From Lachnospiraceae bacterium (GTDB lineage: Bacteria; Bacillota; Clostridia; Lachnospirales; Lachnospiraceae), in NCBI GenBank assembly GCA_024684055.1, contig JAIKXN010000110.1, forward strand, positions 1-49,856: 49,856 nucleotides of DNA. The letters are read 5' to 3'. A program made the translations under genes and the position numbers. Under the pieces are notes generated by a model. That model saw nothing but the letters and a program-made list of their open reading frames with translations, did not search any database and was not told the origin of the DNA. Positions 36,049-45,600 of this stretch are shown here, in pieces (the first letter of the stretch is position 1; the number at the start of each line of letters is the position of its first letter).

Positions 36049-36903
36049 TTAATTCATATCTTCCGAAAGAAGTTCCCTGTAAACCTCATTCTTCGGGATT
36101 CCTCTGTCCTTTGCCACCTTCTTCATTGCCTCTTTTTTGTCAATCCCCGAGTCCAGATAATGCTGCATGTGTTCCCTTACGGATATCTCCATCCAGCTTT
36201 TTTTGCTCTCTTCTTTTTCTGCATTTCTGTCAATGCCCTCTATAACAAGAACATACTCACCCTTGGGTTCCTTTGCATCGTAATATTCGCATGCTTCCGA
36301 CAAAGTAAACCTCATTACTTCCTCGAACTTTTTGGTCAGTTCCCTGCAAAGCGCCGCTTTTCTGTCGCCGCCAAGCACACTTTTAAGTTCCGAAAGCGTG
36401 TTTTTTAAATGATGCGGAGCCTCGTAAAGAACGATAGTGCGATATTCTTTCTTTAAATCTTCCAGCACTTCGTTTCTCTCTTTTTTATCCGCCGGAAGAA
36501 ATCCTTCAAAACAAAATCTCCTTGTGGGAAGTCCCGACAAAGTAAGCGCCACTATGCATGCGCAGGGTCCCGGAAGCGATGTTACCGTTATTCCTTCGTC
36601 GTGGCACATTCTGACAAGCACTTCACCAGGATCGGAAATACCCGGTGTTCCGGCATCGGTGATAAGTGCTATGTTCTTTCCTTCTTTAAGTCTGTCTATA
36701 AGCTCATAAGCCTTCTGAGTTTTGTTGTATTCGTGATAGCTGGTCATCGGAACGTGAATATCAAAGGCATTCATTAGTTTCATCGAATTCCTTGTATCCT
36801 CGGCCGCGATCAGGTCGACTTCGTTTAAAGTCGAAAGAACGCGTTTTGATATATCGCTTAAATTACCTATGGGTGTAGGGCATAAATATAATAATCCGGC
36901 CAT
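36049..36903 (-). CDS. rsmI: 16S rRNA 2'-O-methyltransferase RsmI
   Basis: Methylates the ribose of C1402 in 16S rRNA using S-adenosylmethionine. Seen: LYLCPTPIGNLSDIS at the N-terminus, AAEDTRNSMKLMN and LITDAGTPGISDPGE. 284 residues, full length. It overlaps the trmN stop by one base, the order known from Bacillus (yabB-yabC). Confidence 0.96.
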   Translation of the reverse strand: MAGLLYLCPTPIGNLSDISKRVLSTLNEVDLIAAEDTRNSMKLMNAFDIHVPMTSYHEYNKTQKAYELIDRLKEGKNIALITDAGTPGISDPGEVLVRMCHDEGITVTSLPGPCACIVALTLSGLPTRRFCFEGFLPADKKERNEVLEDLKKEYRTIVLYEAPHHLKNTLSELKSVLGGDRKAALCRELTKKFEEVMRFTLSEACEYYDAKEPKGEYVLVIEGIDRNAEKEESKKSWMEISVREHMQHYLDSGIDKKEAMKKVAKDRGIPKNEVYRELLSEDMN

Positions 36904-37649
36904 TATGCTTCCTCATAAATCTTTCTTACTTCCGGTGTGTAGTTTCCGTTTTCATCATATATTATCAAAGGCTTTTCGACTCTCATTCCGGCATTGGCAC
37001 ATTTCCTGCCTTCGATAAGGATCATGTTCGGCTCGCTGTCGATACGAGGATAAACAACCCTTAATCTCTTCGGTTCGAGTCTGACATTTTTCATCTCAAC
37101 TATTATTTCATCGAGTCGTTCGCTCTTATGAACCATAAAAAATCTTCCGCCGTTTTTCAAAAGTGCCGATGAAGCGCTTAAAACATCCTTAAGACTGCAT
37201 TTTATTTCATGTCTTGCGATCGCTTTGGAATCATCCGGATTAACAAGCGCTTTCCCGGGCACCATGTAAGGCGGATTTACGGTCAGCGCATCAAAGGATG
37301 CCTTCTTTAAGTATTTGTCATATTCCTTCAGATCGGCATTGATAATTTCGATTTTGTCTTCAAGTTCATTCATTATGACGCTTCTTTTCGCCATGTCGGC
37401 CATGTCGTTTTGGATCTCAACGGCCGTAAAATGTTTTGCTTCGCTTTTCGCACTAAGCAGTATCGGAATAACGCCCGTACCTGTGCAAAGATCGACAACC
37501 ATGTCGCCTTTTTTTATTTTCACGAATTCACTCAGAAGAACTGCATCCATACCAAAACAAAAACGGGTAGAGTCTTGTATTATACTATACCCGTTTCTCT
37601 GAAGCGAATCTATTCTTTCATTGTCTTTAAGCAAATTATTCTTCACCAT
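36903..37649 (-). CDS. TrmN6-like tRNA adenine methyltransferase
   Basis: S-adenosylmethionine-dependent methyltransferase of the tRNA(Val) m6A37 group (YabB/TrmN). Seen: VVDLCTGTGVIPILLS for cofactor binding and the catalytic LTVNPPYMVPG motif. The start is set at 37649 (MVKNNLLKDNERID): this gives the usual 248 residues. The longer frame from 37853 only reads the ricT tail in another phase. The gene then overlaps ricT by 14 bases, pointing to coupled translation. Substrate inferred. Confidence 0.9.
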   Translation of the reverse strand: MVKNNLLKDNERIDSLQRNGYSIIQDSTRFCFGMDAVLLSEFVKIKKGDMVVDLCTGTGVIPILLSAKSEAKHFTAVEIQNDMADMAKRSVIMNELEDKIEIINADLKEYDKYLKKASFDALTVNPPYMVPGKALVNPDDSKAIARHEIKCSLKDVLSASSALLKNGGRFFMVHKSERLDEIIVEMKNVRLEPKRLRVVYPRIDSEPNMILIEGRKCANAGMRVEKPLIIYDENGNYTPEVRKIYEEA

Positions 37650-38799
37650 TGGGTCTCGGTCTGCTTTCACGACGATTATTGTGGTAATGTCCGTTATGAT
37701 TCTTCTTTCCTGCATTGGGATTGTTGTTCTTTTCTCCCTTGCCGGACTCTCCCTTCTTGTCTCTCCACTCTTTCTTTTCTTTGGGTTTTGAGCCTTTGTT
37801 TGCATTATCGAAATCTTTCTTTTTCTCGGGACGTTTCTTTTCCCTGCCGGCATCCTTGCCGTAGATTTCTTTTGCTTCTTCTTCCTGTTCTCTTTCGGTC
37901 TCTATGATGTCTTCTCTTTCCTGTTTTTCAAGAAGCTCGAGTGCCTTTCTGTCTTCGTCGCTTAAGACTTCCTTTTCCTTGCGTCCGTTTTTCTTAAATG
38001 AAAGTTCGGAAGAATTGTACTCTCTGACTTCCTTTTCATCCTTGACTTCAATTACGACTCTGACTTTCTGTCTTAATACGTTAACGCTTACCACTTCACC
38101 CTTGTAGCCGTCGTTTGTACTTACGGTATCACCGACATTGGGCATTGTCCTGTTAAGTTCTTCGTATGTTTCTTCCTCGTTCTTAAGACAGCACATAAGT
38201 CTTCCGCAGACACCCGAAACATTTGCGGGGTTAAGAGAAAGATTCTGTTCCTTTGCCATCTTGATTGAAACGGGAGCAAATTCGTGAAGATACGAATGAC
38301 AGCAGAATTCTCTTCCGCATGTGCCGACTCCGCCGAGGAGTTTGATCTCATCTCTTACACCGATCTGTCTCAATTCGATCCTTGTTTTGAAAACTGCTGC
38401 CAGATCCTTTACAAGCTCTCTGAAATCGATACGATTGTCGGCGGTAAAATAGAACATTAACTTCTTTCTGTCGAATGTATATTCCGCCTCCACGAGTTTC
38501 ATCGGAAGTGCATGTTTTGCGATCTTTTCCTTACAGATTTTGTAAGCGTCTTCTCTTATCGCAAGGTTTTCCTGTTCCTTTGCATCATCTTCTTCGGTCG
38601 CAAGTCTGATTATGGGTTTAAGCGGTCTTACAATGTTTTCTTCGGCCACCTCTCTTCTTTCACCTATTACGGTGCCGTATTCCATTCCTCTCGCGGTTTC
38701 CACTATTACGTGGTTACCTTTTTTTATTTCAAAATCGCAGGGGTCGAAGTAATAAAGTTTCCCTGCGGTGCGAAAACGCACGCTGACTACTTCTGCCAT
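37636..38799 (-). CDS. ricT: PSP1-domain protein RicT
   Basis: Member of the YaaT/RicT family, part of the Ric (Y) complex that steers RNase Y cleavage in Bacillus. The PSP1 domain spans about residues 5-260, with the cluster-binding cysteines in CGREFCCHSYLHEF and VCGRLMCCLKNEEE. The last 110 or so residues are a lysine/glutamate/asparagine-rich disordered tail. 387 residues, against about 275 in Bacillus. RicA and RicF are not in this window. It lies between holB and trmN as in Bacillus. Confidence 0.93.
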   Translation of the reverse strand: MAEVVSVRFRTAGKLYYFDPCDFEIKKGNHVIVETARGMEYGTVIGERREVAEENIVRPLKPIIRLATEEDDAKEQENLAIREDAYKICKEKIAKHALPMKLVEAEYTFDRKKLMFYFTADNRIDFRELVKDLAAVFKTRIELRQIGVRDEIKLLGGVGTCGREFCCHSYLHEFAPVSIKMAKEQNLSLNPANVSGVCGRLMCCLKNEEETYEELNRTMPNVGDTVSTNDGYKGEVVSVNVLRQKVRVVIEVKDEKEVREYNSSELSFKKNGRKEKEVLSDEDRKALELLEKQEREDIIETEREQEEEAKEIYGKDAGREKKRPEKKKDFDNANKGSKPKEKKEWRDKKGESGKGEKNNNPNAGKKNHNGHYHNNRRESRPRPNGEE

Positions 38800-38810
38800 T
38801 TTTTTCCTCT

Positions 38811-39803
38811 CTATCGCGTTTCCCGTATAACTTCAAGAAGCAGTGTCATACAGGTCTCGAAATTTGCTTTTGCTTTAATTCTGGTTTTGGTCTTTTCAAG
38901 AGCACGGACTATCTCATCGATTCCTTCATAGCTCGTTCTTTTGGCCACAGCTTTAATATGCTTTATTTCCTGTTTGAAAACAAGATCGTTGATATCATTG
39001 GTTGCTTTGAAAAGAAGCACGTCCCTGTACCATACAGAAAAAATATCAAGATAATCGATCTCGTCATACTTATACTCTTTTATCTTGTAGATAGCCGCCA
39101 TGATATCGGGAGCATCCATGTCGTTGATATGCTTAAGAAGCGAAACCGCTTCTGTTTTCATCTTGTCAAAATCCTCGTTGATAATGAGCATTTTGGCTTT
39201 TCCGAAATTACCCTGCGAAAAAGAAACCGCAATATCAGCCTTATAATCGGGAATCTTGTATTCCTTCATAAGGTATTTCTTGAGGATCTTCTTGTCTACA
39301 GGTCTTAAGCTTAATTTGACGCAGCGACTCTGAATCGTCGGGAGAAGTTTGTCTTTTGAAGTGGTAAGAAGAATGATGACCACATATTCAGGCGGTTCTT
39401 CCAGAGTTTTAAGAAGTGCATTCTGTGCCTCTTCCGTCATAATCTCAGCTTCATTTATAAGATATATTTTATATCTGCTTTTAAAAGGACGTGTGGAAAT
39501 TCCTTTTACAACCTGATCTCTGATATCCTTAACGCTTATAATGCTCGGCTTGTCATGAACGATGCTGTAAAAATCCGGATGAGCATTGTTTTCCATCTGA
39601 AGGCAGGACTGGCACTTTCCGCAAGGCTTGTCGCTTTCGCCCTCGCAAAGAAGAGCTTCCGAAAAAACTTTGGCGATAAATTCCTTACCGCTTCTCATTT
39701 CGCCCTCAATAATATAGGCATGAGAAACCTCACCCCCGTTTACAGCTTTTCGTAAATATTCAATTAAATGTTCCTGTCCGACAATATCTTCAAATCTTGC
39801 CAT
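38811..39803 (-). CDS. holB: DNA polymerase III delta-prime subunit
   Basis: Clamp-loader subunit at the replication fork. Seen: GEMRSGKEF, a Walker A without serine/threonine as in delta-prime, four zinc cysteines (CEGES, CGKCQSC), LLKTLEEPPEYVVIILLTT, and the SRC motif in TIQSRCVKL. 330 residues. It begins 12 bases after yaaR and ends 11 bases before ricT. Confidence 0.93.
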   Translation of the reverse strand: MARFEDIVGQEHLIEYLRKAVNGGEVSHAYIIEGEMRSGKEFIAKVFSEALLCEGESDKPCGKCQSCLQMENNAHPDFYSIVHDKPSIISVKDIRDQVVKGISTRPFKSRYKIYLINEAEIMTEEAQNALLKTLEEPPEYVVIILLTTSKDKLLPTIQSRCVKLSLRPVDKKILKKYLMKEYKIPDYKADIAVSFSQGNFGKAKMLIINEDFDKMKTEAVSLLKHINDMDAPDIMAAIYKIKEYKYDEIDYLDIFSVWYRDVLLFKATNDINDLVFKQEIKHIKAVAKRTSYEGIDEIVRALEKTKTRIKAKANFETCMTLLLEVIRETR

Positions 39804-39815
39804 ATTAACCCCATC

Positions 39816-40256
39816 CTACATAAATATGTCCAAAAGCAGACCTCTGATTTCATCTATCTTTCCAAGAATGGATATCGCATCTTTTTCTTCCTCGACAAGT
39901 TCTTTGGCCAGTTCGTCAAGAACCTCGTCAACACGTCTGATGATTCCGTAAACCCTGTGTCTGCCTCTTCTGTCAAGAAAGTTTTCTCTCGAAAATTCAT
40001 GAGATCTGTTAACCACTTCGTTCATAAAACTTTTGATCAGGGTACGATAATGTTTCATATCCCTGATATCCATTTTCTTTTTGATCTTATCGCCCTGCAT
40101 GGTTATTTCTTCCATCATGCCGACAAGCCTCTGCTGAAGTTCCGCGTCCTCAACATTGGCCGATAAAACAAATTTAAAAGGAACTTCTGCCGTCGGGTTC
40201 TGTTTAACCGTGTCTGTGGCAACTGCCTGTGTGATTTGATTGACTTTTATTTCCAT
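39816..40256 (-). CDS. YaaR-like DUF327 protein
   Basis: A 146-residue helical protein of the YaaR (DUF327) family, function unknown. It occupies the yaaR position before holB, as in Bacillus. Seen: [20 protein letters not shown] and [27 protein letters not shown] lies before the start. Confidence 0.88.
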   Translation of the reverse strand: MEIKVNQITQAVATDTVKQNPTAEVPFKFVLSANVEDAELQQRLVGMMEEITMQGDKIKKKMDIRDMKHYRTLIKSFMNEVVNRSHEFSRENFLDRRGRHRVYGIIRRVDEVLDELAKELVEEEKDAISILGKIDEIRGLLLDIFM

Positions 40257-40284
40257 CAGGCTCTCCTTTTACAAAATCAGGCGT

Positions 40285-40881
40285 TTAAACCTCTTTTTCC
40301 GATTCGACTATATAAGAACGGACTTCGTTTATACAGTCCTCGAGAACATCATTGACAAATACTTTTTCAATTCCGGCATTTTTGACTTTTTCCTTTGAAA
40401 AATCAGAGGAATCAGCCAGAAATCTTCTGCACATTTCTTCATATTTGGGTTCACTCTGACTTCTCTCGCGTCTTAATGCGCGGTCAAGTCTTTCGCCGTC
40501 ATCCACATCTATCATGATGGGAATAATCTTATCCCTGCCGAAATAGTTTCTTATCTGAATGTATGATTCAAGTGTACCGATAACAACGTAACTCTTCTTA
40601 TCAAGTTCTATATCGCCGTTGTCCACGGTCATGTATTTCCAGATCCCGTATACCGTATTGTAAGCTCTGGATTCAACTATTTTGCCTTCTTCATAAAGCC
40701 TTCCGGCTTCAACCTCGTCTATGAAATAATATTCTCTTCCGTTTTCTTCGCCTTCTCGTATAGGTCTTGTGGTATAAGTTACAAGCTGGTGAAGATTAAG
40801 ATCCTTATCCGATAAAAGTCTCTTGTATACCGTGTCCTTACCTGTGGAACTCTTTCCGCAGATACAGTAAATTTTTCCCAT
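40285..40881 (-). CDS. Guanylate kinase-like protein with variant P-loop
   Basis: Resembles guanylate kinase (GMP + ATP to GDP + ADP): YTTRPIREGEENGREYYFI is the GMP-binding region, and RRERSQSEP a lid-type stretch. The P-loop reads CGKSSTGKDT rather than GPSGxGKST, with an aspartate after GK. In Bacillus this position holds tmk, so a kinase gene here is expected but of a different type. It may be a divergent paralogue of true Gmk. 198 residues. GGAG precedes the start and yaaR follows after 28 bases. Confidence 0.82.
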   Translation of the reverse strand: MGKIYCICGKSSTGKDTVYKRLLSDKDLNLHQLVTYTTRPIREGEENGREYYFIDEVEAGRLYEEGKIVESRAYNTVYGIWKYMTVDNGDIELDKKSYVVIGTLESYIQIRNYFGRDKIIPIMIDVDDGERLDRALRRERSQSEPKYEEMCRRFLADSSDFSKEKVKNAGIEKVFVNDVLEDCINEVRSYIVESEKEV

Positions 40882-40912
40882 TACAACATTTTCTCCGATT
40901 CAAAGTTTTCCC

Positions 40913-40933
40913 ACTTTACGCTTTCGCATAAGT
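40913..40933 (-). promoter_or_regulatory. GAAA-tetraloop hairpin upstream of the guanylate kinase-like gene
   Basis: On the minus strand ACTTATGC-GAAA-GCGTAAAGT forms a stem of eight pairs with one bulge and a GNRA loop, 32 bases before the start codon. It lies in the degV-kinase gap beside the run CCCCAAAAGGGATTCCCC. Possibly a leader structure. Confidence 0.45.
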
Positions 40934-40978
40934 TCACCGGGGAATCCCTTTTGGGGACTTGGAAATTCTGCGCTTACG

Positions 40979-41842
40979 TCAGTCCTCTCTGCCTTTCGCA
41001 TAGAAAAGCACTCCGAGCGTCGACGGACCGCAGTGGCTCGTGATAACGCCGCCTGCCTGTGTTTCCAGAATTTCATCAAAATAATTAAGCTCTTTGAGAT
41101 AATTTACGACCGGTTCTACCAGTTCGTGATCCATTACCGAATAAGTAACGAAAACTCTCGTTTTATCCGCTTTTAACAAATCTTCTTTCATGTCATCGAC
41201 ATAATTGATGAGGACTTTTTTAAGTTTTCCTCTGTACTTGGTTCCGACACCCATTTTGCCCATCTTGACTTCGATCCTGGGTTTAAGCTGAAGCGTATTT
41301 GCAAGCAGTGCCGTTACAGCGGTACATCTTCCTCCTCTTGCAAGGAATGTAAGCGTATCCACAACGAAACTTGCTCTTACATCTTCTCTTGCACCGTTGA
41401 TCGCTTCATAAATATATTCGGCATTCTTTCCTTCGTTAACCATCTCGGCGGCACGAATCACCTGAAGTCCTATTCCCGTTGAGAGATTCATTGAATTGAT
41501 GACATATACTTTGTCATATTCAAGTTCATCCGCAGCAAGTCTTATAACATTGCAGGTTGTGCTCATGTCTTCGGAAATACCGATAAAGATCACTTCGTCT
41601 CCGGCCTCTTTGTGAGGTCTGAGTTTTTCGATTGCTTCTTCAATTCCCGCAGCCGCAGTCTTGGGTGTGGTTTTGTTTTTATTTGACCATTCGATTATTT
41701 CTTCGGAAGTTACATCTATTCCGTCAAAATAACTTTTCTCATCCATTATGATGCATAAAGGTATAATTTCAATCCCGTATTTTTCAATCAGGTCAGCCGA
41801 CAGATCACATGTACTGTCCGACATAATAATGATTCTTCCCAT
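40979..41842 (-). CDS. DegV-family fatty-acid-binding protein
   Basis: Binds a free fatty acid, probably for the FakA kinase that feeds exogenous fatty acids into lipids. Seen: IIIMSDSTCDLSADL at the N-terminus, KTAAAGIEEAIEKL and TAVTALLANTLQLKP. The start at 41842 is chosen: AAAGGAG lies seven bases upstream and the promoter at 41921-41949 places the transcript start downstream of most of the longer frame's ATG. 287 residues, normal. FakA is not in the window. Confidence 0.93.
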   Translation of the reverse strand: MGRIIIMSDSTCDLSADLIEKYGIEIIPLCIIMDEKSYFDGIDVTSEEIIEWSNKNKTTPKTAAAGIEEAIEKLRPHKEAGDEVIFIGISEDMSTTCNVIRLAADELEYDKVYVINSMNLSTGIGLQVIRAAEMVNEGKNAEYIYEAINGAREDVRASFVVDTLTFLARGGRCTAVTALLANTLQLKPRIEVKMGKMGVGTKYRGKLKKVLINYVDDMKEDLLKADKTRVFVTYSVMDHELVEPVVNYLKELNYFDEILETQAGGVITSHCGPSTLGVLFYAKGRED

Positions 41843-41920
41843 GCGTTGTCTCCTTTGTAAACGTATTCGGAAAAACTGCCGATTATATTGCCATTTTCTA
41901 CTTATGCATATAATCAATTA

Positions 41921-41949
41921 ATTATACCATTTTTTACATATTTGTCCAA
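41921..41949 (-). promoter_or_regulatory. Promoter of degV
   Basis: TTGGAC and a perfect TATAAT with a 17-base spacer and a TGG extended -10 element, 79 bases before the start. Confidence 0.8.
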
Positions 41950-41995
41950 TCCGCATTATTTGCGGGCGGGATTGTTTTTCATTCAGCCCTAAAAA

Positions 41996-42023
41996 GGAAA
42001 AAACCTAAGATTATCTTAGGTTT
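41996..42023 (-). terminator. Terminator overlapping the tetR stop codon
   Basis: Stem AAACCTAAG/CTTAGGTTT with a five-base loop and following T-run. The last codons of tetR (CTA AGA TAA) form part of the stem and loop. Confidence 0.85.
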
Positions 42024-42658
42024 AAAAGAGCCACAAGGCCTTTGTATATAAAATCTTTTATCTCTTCGAATTCCTCATCCGATCTGCAATTTTTCATCAT
42101 GAAAAGAAAAAGAATAAACTGTGAGTAGAAAATATTTTTCTGATATGTGGCGTCTTTTTCCGTAAATATTCCCTCTTTGATTCCCTGATTTACGAAATCC
42201 CTGAGAGTACTTTCTATCGTGACAAATTTGCAATCTTTTGATTTGAGTCCGAAATGCGAAAGATTCTTATCCGAAAAATCCGGTTTGCTTATTTCCTTTA
42301 TTGTTTTGACAATGGACTGAAGCGTCGCTTCATCGATCCTTCGTCTCCATATATCATCAAGAATGGAATAAAATTTTTCCTTAAAGCTGCCCTCGGAAAC
42401 CATTATCATAAGAATATCTTTTGCAGCATAAACCATCAGATAATAAATCGCTCTCGAAAGCAGTTCTTCCTTGCTTTTAAAATACTCGTAAGTTGTGCCT
42501 TTTCCGATGCCGGCGCGTGAGGATATTTCACTTATGGTTAAAGTCGAAATATCCCTTCCCTCGCCTATAAACTGACCTACCGCAAGATAAACCTTTGTTT
42601 CCTTGTCCGGCAGATTCGATAATTTTTCAACAAATTCCATTAATTCCTGTCCGGCCAT
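42011..42658 (-). CDS. TetR/AcrR-family repressor
   Basis: N-terminal helix-turn-helix with STLTISEISSRAGIGKGTTYEYFKSKEELL in two segments (about residues 30-65), and a helical ligand domain. The start at 42658 has GGAGG six bases upstream; the frame extends eight codons further without a site. It follows the RND exporter gene by 33 bases, so it is likely cotranscribed and represses both through the palindrome at 46831-46846. The inducer is unknown. 215 residues. Confidence 0.92.
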   Translation of the reverse strand: MAGQELMEFVEKLSNLPDKETKVYLAVGQFIGEGRDISTLTISEISSRAGIGKGTTYEYFKSKEELLSRAIYYLMVYAAKDILMIMVSEGSFKEKFYSILDDIWRRRIDEATLQSIVKTIKEISKPDFSDKNLSHFGLKSKDCKFVTIESTLRDFVNQGIKEGIFTEKDATYQKNIFYSQFILFLFMMKNCRSDEEFEEIKDFIYKGLVALLNLR

Positions 42659-42691
42659 GTTTTCCTCCATAATACTAACCACCCAGATACA

Positions 42692-45600
42692 TTAATATGC
42701 GTTACGAAGTTCTTTTTCATCAACTGCCTTATCATTTTCAGCCGTAACCACAACCGGCTCGGGCATTGATGTTTCTTCTTCGTCTTTAATTCTTTCACCG
42801 TATTCGTCAACTCGCATCGACTTGTTCGAATTGAATATATCGTAAAGACAGGGCACAACGATAAGCGTAAGAATTGTACCGTAAATAAGTCCGCCTATCA
42901 TTACTATCGCCATCGGCTGCATCATTGCCGAACCGCCGCCGATACCGAGAGCAAGTGTTGTCATTGAAATCACTGTTGTAAGCGTTGTCATAAGGATCGG
43001 TCTTAATCTCGCTTTTGCAGCTTCAACTATGGCATCCTTTTTAGACACACCCTCGCGTCTAAGCTGGTTGATAAAGTCAACCATAACGATACCGTTGTTT
43101 ACTATGATTCCGGCCAGCATTACGAATCCGAGTGCACCGATTACGGAAACGTTGTTCTTTGTAAAGAAAAGTGCAAACAGACCGCCTGTAAATGCAAGAG
43201 GAATGGTAAACATTATGATAAACGGCGAGAGCAGTGACTGGAACTGTGCAACCATGATGAGGTATATAAATATTACTGCCAGGATAAGCATGAGCGTTAA
43301 CTGCTTCATTGCATCTCTGATCATCTCATCCTCACCTCCCATTTCAATCGAGTAACCGTCTTTAAGATTCATCTCGTCGAAACGTCTCTGGAGTTCATTG
43401 CTGACAAAAGTAATATTGTGTTCATCATCGATTCCCGCACTTACCGAAATATATTTTGTCTGAGCATCACGGTTAATAACATTAAGTGTATCCGTTACTT
43501 CAAAAGAAGCTACTTTTGAAAGAGGGATCATCTTGTGATTTCCTTCTCTGTCCGTATAAGGAAATTCAAGATAACAGATATCGTGAAGTGTTGTATCTGC
43601 CTGTTCTTCAGCAATCACGTAAATGTCATAATCCTTTGTATCCGCCGAAAGCGAAGTAGTGGCAGTACTCGGCATCATGGCTTTCATAACTTCCGCAAAA
43701 ACCTGAGCGGTTGTCATCTGATATTCCATGGCCCTTACCTTGTCCACATGAATTTTGATACAGGGTGTGGTATTGTCGAGACCGTCATTTATATTTTTAA
43801 CACCGGGTGTTTCTTCCATGATCGAAACAACCTCTTTCGTGTATTCCCTGATCTGGTCAAGATCCCTTCCTTTAACCATTACGGAAAGACCGGAACCCAT
43901 GAGTGAAGTCATATCGCCCGATGTCGTCGATACGCTTACCTTGCAGTTTAAATCCTTTGTCTTTTCTATTATTTCAGCCGTAATGTCTTCCATTTTTCTC
44001 TTGTTGTTTTCGTCAAGCAAAAGATAGTATGTAGCCGAATTTCCGCCGCCTAAACCGAGACCTGCGATTACGCTTCCGCCGCCGACCATTGCACCGACGG
44101 TATCGATTCCCTCAATACCCATAACTCTTTCAGTTACAATATCACAGTCCGCCATAAGATCTTCCTGAGTATATTCCTCATCTTCCGGCGCGTAAACAGA
44201 CATCGAGATCTGATCCACTTCAATATCCATATCGAGGAATGAAAATCCTCTCGAAAAACCTGCGTAAATACTGACTCCGAGAAGTACAAGTGCGAGCAGG
44301 AGGACCAGCGGTTTAAACTTAAGAATATACTTTAATCCCGAACCGTAAGCATCCCTTATTTTGTCAAAGAATTTCGTAGGCTTTTCCTCTCCGTCCTTGA
44401 TCATAACGGATGCAAGTGACGGAACGAAGGTAAGCGCAACTATCAATGACGCTGCGAGTGTATATGTTACGGTAAGTGCCATATCGACAAATACCTGTTT
44501 TGTAATACCCTGTGCAAATACGATGGGTGCAAAAACGCTGACAGTCGTGAGTGTCGAAGAGACGATCGCACCGCCTACTCCTTTTGCTCCTTCCACTGCC
44601 GCTTTATTAATGCTGGCTCCTTCTTTTCGCAGTCGGTATATGTTTTCTATGACGACTATCGAGTTATCAACCAGCATACCTATGCCCAGCGCCAGACCGG
44701 AAAGCGAAATAATATTCAGAGTGATATGTGTAAAATACATAAGCACAACTGCGAAAATAACGCTTAAAGGAATCGAGCAGGCAATAATAAATGTTGATTT
44801 GAAATCCTTTAAGAAAAGGATCAGGATAATAACCGCAAGAGCGGCACCGATGAGCATGTTCTGAACTACACTGCTTACAACTATGTCAATATAAACGCCC
44901 TGGTTCATAAGAACAGCCAGGTTAAGTCCCGGGAATTCCTCTTCCATCTGATCGAATTTATCAAGAAGTCTGTCGGTTACATCACCGGTCGAATAGCCTG
45001 TCTGCTTTTCAAACGAAAGCATTACTGCAGGGTTTCCGTTGATTTTTGAATATGAGTCTGCTGCATTGTTGACCACTTCAACTTTTGCAACATCCTTGAC
45101 ACGGATCGGCTCTATGTCTTCCATTCCGAGATCCAGAAGCACCATGTCACGAAGTTCGTCAACAGTATTAACACTGTCTCCGACAGAGATCATATACTGT
45201 TTTGCACCTTCATCAATGTAACCTGCCGGCATGTGGAAGTCCTGTGCAAGTATCAGGTTTCCGAGCATTTCAACCGTAACTATATTTGAAATGTCTGCCT
45301 GTTTCAGCGCTTCTTCTTTTGCTGCATCAAGCTGTGCCTGACCTTGTTCGAGAGCAGCCTTTCCGTTAGCGATTTCAGTTGTAGCTCTGCTCATTTCGAG
45401 AATACCCGTTACGATACCCTCGTTTAATTTTTTGTATGCATCATCAAGCGTAACTTTTCCTTCCGCAATCGGTTCCCTCGCCTGTTCCATTGTGGCAATG
45501 GTCGAATTAACCTTTGCAAGCGCTTCCGTAAGCTGAACCGAAAGAGTCTGCGGATTGTCTGTCGAAGCGGTAATGCCGAGCCACGACAAATCTATTCCGG

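Noticed and set aside
37650-37853. Longer trmN start giving a 316-residue protein
   Set aside because: The extra residues are the ricT tail read in another frame, of low complexity, with no ribosome site.
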